A stretch of DNA of 37,819 nt from Pseudomonas syringae pv. cilantro (GTDB lineage: Bacteria > Pseudomonadota > Gammaproteobacteria > Pseudomonadales > Pseudomonadaceae): the NCBI RefSeq assembly GCF_001293775.1, contig NZ_LGLN01000071.1:155728-193546 (forward strand), written 5' to 3'. Both the position numbers and the translations under genes were made by a program. Positions 9,240 to 15,757 of this stretch are shown piece by piece. The notes beneath the pieces were generated by a model. It did no database searches and was not told the origin of the DNA. It worked only from the letters and a program-made list of their open reading frames with translations. Numbering within the stretch: the first letter of the stretch is position 1; the number at the start of each line of letters is the position of its first letter.

Positions 9240-10309
9240 TATCGACGTTCAGGTTTTGAGGGCGTTGCCGTGGATTGTGATTTTGGTGCCAAGTCTGTCC
9301 TGGAGGCTTGTCGGGCGTCGGCAGAACTCACGCTTTGGGCTATGTGGCCGAACAGTTCCTGGACGAAACTGACTCTTTCTTCGGCAGGCTCGACGCGCCC
9401 CTCGCTGGCCAGTTGTTCCAGTCGTGTTTCGACGGCTTGAGTACGAAGGGTCAGGCCATAATCATTGGCGATCTGGATATTCAGGCCGGGGCGGGCGTTG
9501 AGTTCCAGAATCAGCGGGCCTTTGTCCTTGTCCAGCACCATGTCCACGCCGATATAACCCAGGCCACACAGCTCGTAACACTCGGCCGCGAGCTTCATGA
9601 AACCATCCCAGTTCGGCAACTGCACGCCATTCACCTGCTGATCGGTGTCCGGATGCTTGCTGATGATGCTGTTCAGCCAGGTGCCTTGCAGGGTAATCCC
9701 CGTGGCCAGATCGACCCCGACGCCGATGGCGCCCTGATGCAGGTTGGCCTTGCCGCCCGACTGACGGGTCGGCAAGCGCAGCATGGCCATGACCGGGTAG
9801 CCCATCAGCACGATGATGCGGATGTCGGGCACGCCTTCGTAACTGATGCTTTTGAAGATAGGGTCTGGCACGACCCGGTATTCGATCAGCGCGCGGTCGC
9901 GATGGCCGCCCAGCGAATACAGACCGGTCAGAATGCTTGACACCTGATGCTCGATTTCCGAGTGGCTGATGATCCGGCCGGATACCGTGCGAAAACGCTC
10001 CTCGAAGCGGTCGGCAATGACCAGAATGCCGTCGCCGCCTGCGCCTTGAGCGGGCTTGATCACAAAATCGCTACGGCCAGCGATGATCTCGTCAAGGCTG
10101 TCGATTTCTTTTTCCGTAGAGATGACGCCATACATCTCCGGTACGTGAATGCCTGCCGCGATCGCCCGCTCCTTGGTGATGATCTTGTCATCGACGATCG
10201 GGTACAGGCTGCGCTTGTTGTACTTGAGCACGTAGTCGGCGTTGCGCCGGTTGATGCCCATGATGCCGCGGGCTTCCAGCGCCTTCCAGGTCTTCCACCA
10301 GCCGATCAC
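9239..10309 (-). CDS. ATP-grasp alpha-L-glutamate ligase-like protein (RimK-related)
   Basis: A 356-residue ATP-grasp protein of the family annotated as alpha-L-glutamate ligase-like. FVIKPAQGAGGDGILVI (about residue 82 onward) is the nucleotide-binding Lys and glycine-rich loop. DIRIIVLMGYPVMAMLRLP and LILELNARPGLNIQIAN near residue 270 carry the Mg/ATP acidic and Asn ligands, so the enzyme looks active. Such enzymes form amide or peptide bonds to amino acids. The start is a GTG that overlaps the previous stop as GTGA. Its constant partners here are an inactive transglutaminase-7TM protein and a retropepsin, so the substrate is probably envelope-associated, but it is unknown. Confidence 0.88.
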   Translation of the reverse strand: MIGWWKTWKALEARGIMGINRRNADYVLKYNKRSLYPIVDDKIITKERAIAAGIHVPEMYGVISTEKEIDSLDEIIAGRSDFVIKPAQGAGGDGILVIADRFEERFRTVSGRIISHSEIEHQVSSILTGLYSLGGHRDRALIEYRVVPDPIFKSISYEGVPDIRIIVLMGYPVMAMLRLPTRQSGGKANLHQGAIGVGVDLATGITLQGTWLNSIISKHPDTDQQVNGVQLPNWDGFMKLAAECYELCGLGYIGVDMVLDKDKGPLILELNARPGLNIQIANDYGLTLRTQAVETRLEQLASEGRVEPAEERVSFVQELFGHIAQSVSSADARQASRTDLAPKSQSTATPSKPERR

Positions 10310-11844
10310 TTGGCTTTTTCCTCTTTGAGGAAGGCCTTGAAGCGAATCAGCTCGGTCAGGCGATAACCACGGTATCTGCCCATCGCCAGCATGAAACCGA
10401 CCAGCACCAGCAACACGGCTGGGAAAGTGAAGACGAAGTAGGTCAGTTCCGGCACGCTCATGATCAGGTGAGCCAGCGACGCCGCGAACAGCGTGCCGAC
10501 GGCGACTTTCATGGCGTGGCTGCCACCGCGCTCTTCCCAGGTGATCGACAGGCGTTCGATGGTCATGGTCAGAATCACCATCGGGAACAGAGCCACCGAT
10601 AGGCCTCGCTCCAGCCCGAGCTTATGGCTGAACAGGCTGATCGCGGCAATCAGCACCACGACGAAGGTCAGCACCACCGAAAGGCGCGGCAGCATCTGCA
10701 ATTTCAGATGCTCCAGATAAGACCGCAGCGACAGCCCCAGCGCGGTAATCACGGTGAACAGCGCAATACCAAAGCCCAACTGCGTCTCGCGGAATGCCAG
10801 GGCGATCAGCACCGGGGTAAAGGTGCCCAGTGTCTGCAGGCCGATCAGGTTGCGCAGGATCAGAATGACCAGTACGCCAATCGGAATCATGACCATGATC
10901 ATGAAAGTCTGCTGGGTTTGCAGCGGCAAGCCGTACAGCGAATAAGCCAGGAAGTCCGAGTCGGTACTGGCATCGGTGAGTTTGGCCAGGCGCATGGCGT
11001 TCATTTCACTGTTGTTCAGGCTGAACGTGACCTGCACTTTCTTGCCGCCCTCGGCAGTGACCAGATTTTCATCGCCGGTCCACCACAGCAGGCGATCCTC
11101 CGGCAGACCCGCTTCACCCGTGTCCGGGTTGAAATACAGCCATTCCTTGCCATTGAAGCTGCGCAGCCAGAGTTCCGGGGTCTGCGGCTGCTCGGCCTGC
11201 AAACGAATGGTGTGGGCTTTTTCCATTGGCACGTGCGCGATCGACAACAGCAGTTCGGTGATCTGGGCTTTCTTCGCCGCCGAGGTATCGCCCGCCATCA
11301 GCAGCTTGACGTTGTCATCGTTGAGGTTGTTGACGCGTTTGATTGCCTCGGTGATGAAGGTCTCGACATCTGCCGAGTGCTGACGAATGGGCGCAAGCAG
11401 CGCTTCGGCCGCAATTTTCTCAGGCCCGCCGACGGGCAGGCTGTCGCGGAAGATCGGGCCTTTGACCTTGGGTTTTTCGCCGCTGTAGCGTTTGGTCAGC
11501 ACTAGCCGGTAATAAAGTGTCTGGTTGCCTTTGGCGCGGCGGGTCGACCAGGTGACGCGACGGTTGCCGTCTGCGCGATTGACGCTGACCCCGTAATTAT
11601 TCGAGATGAAGCTTTCGTTCAGGCTGATGTAATCGTGGGCCAGCGGCGGCACGAACATCTGGATTTTCACCGAGTCCTTGGGGCTGGCGACGAATTCGAC
11701 CTTGGCGTCGATATTCCACAGGTCGTCGGTTTCGTCTTCGGTCACCGGAATGCCGAGCGCCAGTATCTGATAGGCCGTGATCGCGATGCCCAGCGTCACC
11801 AGAGCAGTGATCAGGATCTTCAGATGGAGTGTAAGAGAGCGCAT
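10306..11844 (-). CDS. Inactive transglutaminase-like domain fused to seven transmembrane helices
   Basis: A 512-residue inner-membrane protein. An N-terminal anchor (about residues 9-30, ILITALVTLGIAITAYQ) is followed by a large periplasmic part that corresponds to the catalytically inactive transglutaminase-like domain of this family; I see no Cys in it that could serve as a nucleophile. From about residue 320 there are hydrophobic helices (FMIMVMIPIGVLVILIL, LTFVVVLIAAISLFSH, FVFTFPAVLLVLVGFML), consistent with the 7TM module. It starts 4 bases after the retropepsin stop and overlaps the ATP-grasp start by 4 bases. The likely role is to present or bind a periplasmic substrate for the cytosolic ligase and periplasmic protease. 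Confidence 0.85.
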   Translation of the reverse strand: MRSLTLHLKILITALVTLGIAITAYQILALGIPVTEDETDDLWNIDAKVEFVASPKDSVKIQMFVPPLAHDYISLNESFISNNYGVSVNRADGNRRVTWSTRRAKGNQTLYYRLVLTKRYSGEKPKVKGPIFRDSLPVGGPEKIAAEALLAPIRQHSADVETFITEAIKRVNNLNDDNVKLLMAGDTSAAKKAQITELLLSIAHVPMEKAHTIRLQAEQPQTPELWLRSFNGKEWLYFNPDTGEAGLPEDRLLWWTGDENLVTAEGGKKVQVTFSLNNSEMNAMRLAKLTDASTDSDFLAYSLYGLPLQTQQTFMIMVMIPIGVLVILILRNLIGLQTLGTFTPVLIALAFRETQLGFGIALFTVITALGLSLRSYLEHLKLQMLPRLSVVLTFVVVLIAAISLFSHKLGLERGLSVALFPMVILTMTIERLSITWEERGGSHAMKVAVGTLFAASLAHLIMSVPELTYFVFTFPAVLLVLVGFMLAMGRYRGYRLTELIRFKAFLKEEKAK

Positions 11845-11848
11845 GAAT

Positions 11849-12385
11849 TTACTCTGCGTTTAGAGCGACGGAAGCGCAGCCGGGCTTCCCTGCCGCGTAT
11901 TTAAGACTGGGATCGACCAGCGCATCAAAGCGTTTCAAGGCTTCTGAGCCGATCAAAAGCGGGTATTGGAATGCACTTCGGTCAGTCAAGTTCACTTCTA
12001 TGGTGCGTAAAACTTCACCCATGCAGACAGCCAGGCTGATCACCGGACGTGACGAGTGCGTGTTTTTATCGTCCGGGTCGAGATCGTCGGCGCGTCGTTT
12101 GATTTTGCTGACCCGGGCGAGCGGTCGTTCGATAGGGTGAATATGTTTGCTGTCGATGGCCAGATAGAAGCGCACCCAGCGCTCGCCGTTGCGTTTGAAA
12201 GGCTTGATGTCGCGGGCGCTCAGCGATGCGGTCTTGGCGCCGGTGTCGAGCTTTGCCGGGACTTCTACGTCGATGTCGATAAGCCTGGCGTATTCATTGA
12301 GGCCATACACCGTTTTGCTGGCAGCGAGGGTCACGGCGGGCAGAAACAGCAGGCAGAAGCATGCGGTAAGGGTAGTCAGTCTCAT
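11849..12385 (-). CDS. Signal-peptide retropepsin-like aspartic protease (RimB/RloA family)
   Basis: A 178-residue exported protein. The signal peptide (MRLTTLTACFCLLFLPAVTLAA, about residues 1-22) is followed by the domain formerly called ATP-dependent zinc protease and now seen as retropepsin-like. AKLDTGAKTASLSA with Asp47-Thr48-Gly49 is the DTG catalytic motif, followed by a flap region and LIGSEALKRFDALVDPSLKY. The start at 12385 was chosen because it gives the signal peptide and has AGGA upstream; the frame open to 12523 runs through REP-like sequence. It leads the operon with the 7TM and ATP-grasp proteins. In the related RimB system, the protease acts on products of the glutamate ligase. 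Confidence 0.87.
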   Translation of the reverse strand: MRLTTLTACFCLLFLPAVTLAASKTVYGLNEYARLIDIDVEVPAKLDTGAKTASLSARDIKPFKRNGERWVRFYLAIDSKHIHPIERPLARVSKIKRRADDLDPDDKNTHSSRPVISLAVCMGEVLRTIEVNLTDRSAFQYPLLIGSEALKRFDALVDPSLKYAAGKPGCASVALNAE

Positions 12386-12461
12386 AAATCCTGGCGCGAT
12401 GAGCAAAAAACCTTGGGAGTCAGGGCGCGAACGGGACGGGCCTGATAAGCGTGAGGCAGGC

Positions 12462-12486
12462 AGCTCGCAAACGCGGGCTCCCACAC
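12462..12486. repeat. REP-like intergenic element
   Basis: The segment gctcgcaaacgcgggctccc followed by aca resembles the short palindromic extragenic units of P. syringae that end in gctcccaca. It lies in the 300-base divergent gap between the retropepsin operon and the prp regulator; no gene is visible in this gap. Confidence 0.5.
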
Positions 12487-12599
12487 GGATCGCACTGTGC
12501 GGACGCGTCGCGCAGTCTAGCATGAAGCCCTCTGGGTGCCAGTGATCTGCCGGCGTCTCGGTTCAGATTGATTCAGAACAATGGGTCAACCGTTATCGG

Positions 12600-12617
12600 A
12601 TGATTGTCGACAATCAT
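12600..12617. promoter_or_regulatory. 18-bp perfect palindrome, candidate operator of the GntR regulator
   Basis: atgattgtcgacaatcat is a perfect 18-bp palindrome that ends 10 bases upstream of the -35 box of the prp operon. Its core TTGTCGACAA fits the TnGTnnnACnA half-site pattern of FadR/FCD-subfamily GntR regulators, the type encoded immediately downstream. A second core copy is at 12678-12685. Confidence 0.75.
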
Positions 12618-12627
12618 GGGTTTTTCT

Positions 12628-12656
12628 TTGACTGAATCGCTGTTTATGACTAGATT
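12628..12656 (+). promoter_or_regulatory. Sigma-70 promoter of the gntR-prp operon
   Basis: TTGACT (12628-12633), a 17-bp spacer and TAGATT (12651-12656) put the start of transcription near 12663, about 23 bases before the regulator ATG. This is one of the best sigma-70 matches in the window. Confidence 0.7.
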
Positions 12657-12677
12657 TGCGTCTATGCAGTTAAAGAG

Positions 12678-12685
12678 TGTCGACA
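12678..12685. promoter_or_regulatory. Second TGTCGACA core, overlapping the regulator's ribosome-binding region
   Basis: tgtcgaca followed by aatg abuts the gntR ATG. Its centre is 73 bp (about seven helical turns) from the centre of the 12600-12617 palindrome, so two bound dimers would face the same side of the DNA and flank the promoter. Confidence 0.5.
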
Positions 12686-13405
12686 ATGCTAAAGGCAGTC
12701 GAGAACGCAACGACAAGCACAGACGATTCGGAAACCCTGTCCGAGAACGTTTTCCGACGTATTCAGTCGGCGATTGTCAAAGGTGAAATCGCCCCGGGCA
12801 GCAAGATTTCCGAGCCCGAGCTGGCGCGCACTTACGGCATCAGTCGCGGTCCGTTACGCGAAGCGATCCATCGGCTTGAAGGTCAGCGGCTGGTGGTGCG
12901 CGTGCCGCACGTCGGCGCACGTGTGGTCGCGCTCAGCCATGCCGAACTGATCGAGCTTTACGAAATTCGCGAATCGCTGGAAGGCATGGCCTGTCGCCTG
13001 GCCGCCGAGCGTATGACCCAGGCTGAAATAGATGAGCTGCGCAGTGTGCTAGATACCCATGAGCGCGACGCGGCTTTTCAGGCGGGCATCGGCTATTACC
13101 AGCAAGAAGGCGATTTCGACTTTCATTACCGGATCATTCAGGGCAGCGGAAATCGCACCTTGAGTCAGATGCTCTGCGGCGAGCTTTATCAATTGGTGCG
13201 CATGTACCGCATTCAGTTTTCCACCACGCCCAACCGGCCGCGTCAGGCCTTTGCCGAACACCACCGGATTCTCGACGCCATTGCCGAGCGCGACGGCGAA
13301 CTGGCCGAATTGTTGATGCGCCGCCACATCGGCGCATCCAGACGCAACATCGAGCGCCATTATCAGGCGGCTTCCCAGGCAACTTCCGACCGAGGTCAAC
13401 AATGA
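12686..13405 (+). CDS. GntR-family (FCD subfamily) regulator of propionate catabolism
   Basis: A 239-residue regulator. The N-terminal winged HTH (residues about 20-85) includes [30 protein letters not shown], the GntR signature. The C-terminal FCD domain has [21 protein letters not shown] and the metal-binding-type residues in [11 protein letters not shown] and [12 protein letters not shown]. It is the first gene of the prp operon, overlapping prpB by 4 bases (ATGA), and should therefore autoregulate. Candidate operators flank its promoter. The ligand is presumably 2-methylcitrate or another pathway intermediate (inference). The ATG at 12686 is preferred to the GTG at 12677 because AAAGAG is correctly spaced. 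Confidence 0.9.
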   Translation: MLKAVENATTSTDDSETLSENVFRRIQSAIVKGEIAPGSKISEPELARTYGISRGPLREAIHRLEGQRLVVRVPHVGARVVALSHAELIELYEIRESLEGMACRLAAERMTQAEIDELRSVLDTHERDAAFQAGIGYYQQEGDFDFHYRIIQGSGNRTLSQMLCGELYQLVRMYRIQFSTTPNRPRQAFAEHHRILDAIAERDGELAELLMRRHIGASRRNIERHYQAASQATSDRGQQ

Positions 13406-14295
13406 GTTCCAACAACACTACTCCCGGCCAGCGTTTCCGTGATGCCGCCGCCCGCGAACAGCCATTGCAGGTGGTTGGCGCGATCAATGCCAATCACGCG
13501 CTGCTCGCCAAACGCGCCGGGTTCAAGGCTATTTACCTCTCGGGTGGCGGGGTGGCGGCGGGTTCGCTGGGGATTCCGGATCTGGGGATCACCGGGCTGG
13601 AAGATGTGCTGATCGATGTTCGGCGCATCACCGACGTGTGTGATTTGCCGCTGCTGGTAGATGTCGATACCGGTTTCGGTTCGTTGGCCTTTAACGTGGC
13701 GCGTACCGTGCGCTCGATGATCAAAGCGGGCGCTGCGGCGATTCATATTGAAGATCAGGTCGGTGCCAAGCGCTGCGGTCATCGCCCGAACAAGGAAATC
13801 GTTTCGCAGCAGGAAATGGTCGACCGCATCAAAGCGGCAGTCGATGCGCGAACCGATGACAGCTTCGTGATCATGGCGCGCACCGATGCGCTGGCGGTCG
13901 AAGGCCTGGAATCGGCGCTGGAGCGCGCTGCGGCGTGTATCGAAGCGGGCGCCGACATGGTTTTTCCGGAAGCGATCACCGAACTGGCGATGTACAAGCA
14001 GTTCGCCAACCGCGCGGGCGTTCCTATTCTGGCCAATATCACTGAATTTGGCGCCACGCCGCTGTTTACTGTGGATGAGCTGCGCGAGGCCGATGTGTCG
14101 CTGGTGCTCTATCCTCTTTCTGCTTTCCGGGCCATGAACAAGGCCGCGGAAAACGTCTACGGCGCGATCCGTCGCGACGGCAGCCAGAAAAACGTGATCG
14201 ACACCATGCAGACTCGCATGGAGCTATACGACGCCATCGATTACCACACCTTCGAGCAGAAACTGGACGCGTTGTTTGCGCAGAAGAAGGGCTGA
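13402..14295 (+). CDS. prpB: 2-methylisocitrate lyase
   Basis: A 297-residue member of the isocitrate lyase/PEP mutase superfamily. It cleaves 2-methylisocitrate to pyruvate and succinate in the last step of the 2-methylcitrate cycle. The visible active-site segments are [19 protein letters not shown] near the N-terminus, VDVDTGFGS, the Mg-binding [19 protein letters not shown] with the K-R-C-G-H signature containing the catalytic Cys, and [17 protein letters not shown]. The ATG overlaps the stop codon of the GntR regulator, giving translational coupling. A 267-base gap with a REP-like pair separates it from prpC. Confidence 0.95.
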   Translation: MSSNNTTPGQRFRDAAAREQPLQVVGAINANHALLAKRAGFKAIYLSGGGVAAGSLGIPDLGITGLEDVLIDVRRITDVCDLPLLVDVDTGFGSLAFNVARTVRSMIKAGAAAIHIEDQVGAKRCGHRPNKEIVSQQEMVDRIKAAVDARTDDSFVIMARTDALAVEGLESALERAAACIEAGADMVFPEAITELAMYKQFANRAGVPILANITEFGATPLFTVDELREADVSLVLYPLSAFRAMNKAAENVYGAIRRDGSQKNVIDTMQTRMELYDAIDYHTFEQKLDALFAQKKG

Positions 14296-14317
14296 TGGGC
14301 ACAGAAAACGGTGGACG

Positions 14318-14424
14318 TGTGGGAGCGGACCGGGCGACGCTTCGCTTGTCCGCGAAGAGGCCCTACAGCCCACAGAAACAGGGTGTCTGGACTAACGTCT
14401 TCGTGAGCAAGCTCACTCCCACAG
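14318..14424. repeat. Pair of inverted REP-like elements between prpB and prpC
   Basis: tgtgggagcggac (from 14318) and, about 105 bp later, caagctcactcccaca (to 14423) form opposite-facing repeats of the P. syringae REP type, with a ttcgcttgtccgcgaag palindrome inside. Such pairs often sit inside operons and may affect mRNA stability. Nothing else is seen in the 267-base gap except the prpC ribosome site. Confidence 0.65.
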
Positions 14425-14562
14425 GATCTGTATTTCGCCATATGCGGCGGTTTTAGCCCCGCTTTTTGGGCTTGTCAGGGCTTGTGTACAACGATGAGCG
14501 CTCCGGCGTTGGCACGATAGCCAGACTCAGGCCAACATCAAAAAACAAAATGGGAGAACACC

Positions 14563-15690
14563 ATGGCTGAAGCAAAAATATTGAGTGGTGCCGGGCTTCG
14601 CGGGCAAGTGGCCGGGCAGACGGCGCTGTCGACGGTGGGCATGGCCGGTGCCGGGCTGACGTATCGCGGTTATGACGTGCGCGAACTGGCCGCCGAGGCC
14701 CGCTTCGAGGAAGTCGCCTACCTGTTGCTGTACGGCGAACTACCAACGCAAAGCCAGTTGTCCGCCTACATGGACAGGCTCAAAAGCCTGCGTGATCTGC
14801 CGCAGGCCTTGAAAGAAGTGCTGGAACGCATTCCCGCCGACACTCACCCGATGGACGTCATGCGCACCGGCGCGTCGATGCTCGGCACGCTGGAGCCTGA
14901 ACTGAGCTTTGATCAGCAGCGCGACGCCACTGACCGCTTGCTCGCCGCCTTCCCCGCGATCATGTGTTACTGGTATCGCTTCAGCCACGACGGCAAGCGC
15001 ATCGACTGCACTACCAGCGAAGACTCCATCGGCGGGCATTTTCTGCACCTGCTGCTGGACAAGTCCCCCAGCGAATTGCATCGCAAGGTCATGGATGTGT
15101 CGCTGATCCTGTACGCCGAGCACGAATTCAACGCGTCGACCTTCACAGCCCGGGTGTGCGCATCGACCCTGTCGGACCTGTTCTCTTGCGTCACGGCAGC
15201 CATCGGCACCCTGCGCGGCCCGTTGCACGGCGGCGCCAACGAGGCCGCTATGGAAATGATCCAGCGTTTTGCCTCGGCAGACGAGGCGACCCAAGGCACG
15301 CTGGGCATGCTGGAGCGCAAGGAAAAGATCATGGGCTTCGGTCACGCCATCTATAAAGAGTCCGACCCGCGCAATGAGGTCATCAAGGGCTGGTCGAAAA
15401 AACTTGCCGATGAAGTCGGCGATACCGTGTTGTTCCCGGTCTCGGAAGCCATCGACAAGGTGATGTGGGATCAGAAAAAGCTGTTTCCCAACGCCGATTT
15501 CTACCACGCCTCGGCGTATCACTTCATGGGCATCCCGACCAAGCTGTTCACGCCGATTTTTGTCTGCTCGCGCCTGACCGGCTGGGCCGCGCACGTTTTC
15601 GAGCAGCGCGCCAATAACCGCATCATTCGCCCGAGCGCCGAATACATCGGCGTCGAACAGCGCTGCTTCGTGCCCATCGAACAGCGCTGA
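14563..15690 (+). CDS. prpC: 2-methylcitrate synthase
   Basis: A 375-residue citrate synthase-fold enzyme that condenses propionyl-CoA with oxaloacetate. Visible signatures are LRGPLHGGANEAAMEMI (catalytic His), KEKIMGFGHAIYKESDPRNEVIKGW (the second active-site His in GFGHAIYK), and a C-terminal IIRPSAEYIGVEQRCFVPIEQR. GGGAGAAC before the ATG is a good ribosome site. Its length and the start MAEAKILSGAGLRGQ match 2-methylcitrate synthases rather than the roughly 430-residue GltA. It lies between prpB and acnD in the same orientation. Confidence 0.95.
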   Translation: MAEAKILSGAGLRGQVAGQTALSTVGMAGAGLTYRGYDVRELAAEARFEEVAYLLLYGELPTQSQLSAYMDRLKSLRDLPQALKEVLERIPADTHPMDVMRTGASMLGTLEPELSFDQQRDATDRLLAAFPAIMCYWYRFSHDGKRIDCTTSEDSIGGHFLHLLLDKSPSELHRKVMDVSLILYAEHEFNASTFTARVCASTLSDLFSCVTAAIGTLRGPLHGGANEAAMEMIQRFASADEATQGTLGMLERKEKIMGFGHAIYKESDPRNEVIKGWSKKLADEVGDTVLFPVSEAIDKVMWDQKKLFPNADFYHASAYHFMGIPTKLFTPIFVCSRLTGWAAHVFEQRANNRIIRPSAEYIGVEQRCFVPIEQR

Positions 15691-15698
15691 AAGGGGCA

Positions 15699-15721
15699 GG
15701 GGAGCCGCTGACGAGCTCCCC
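15699..15721 (+). other. Intra-operon hairpin between prpC and acnD
   Basis: ggggagc, a 9-base loop and gctcccc make a perfect 7-bp stem just after the prpC stop. No T run follows, so it is more likely an mRNA-stabilising or processing hairpin than a terminator. Confidence 0.45.
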
Positions 15722-15757
15722 GTCCGTATTCCGAACACTCCGTGATCGAGTCCCGCA

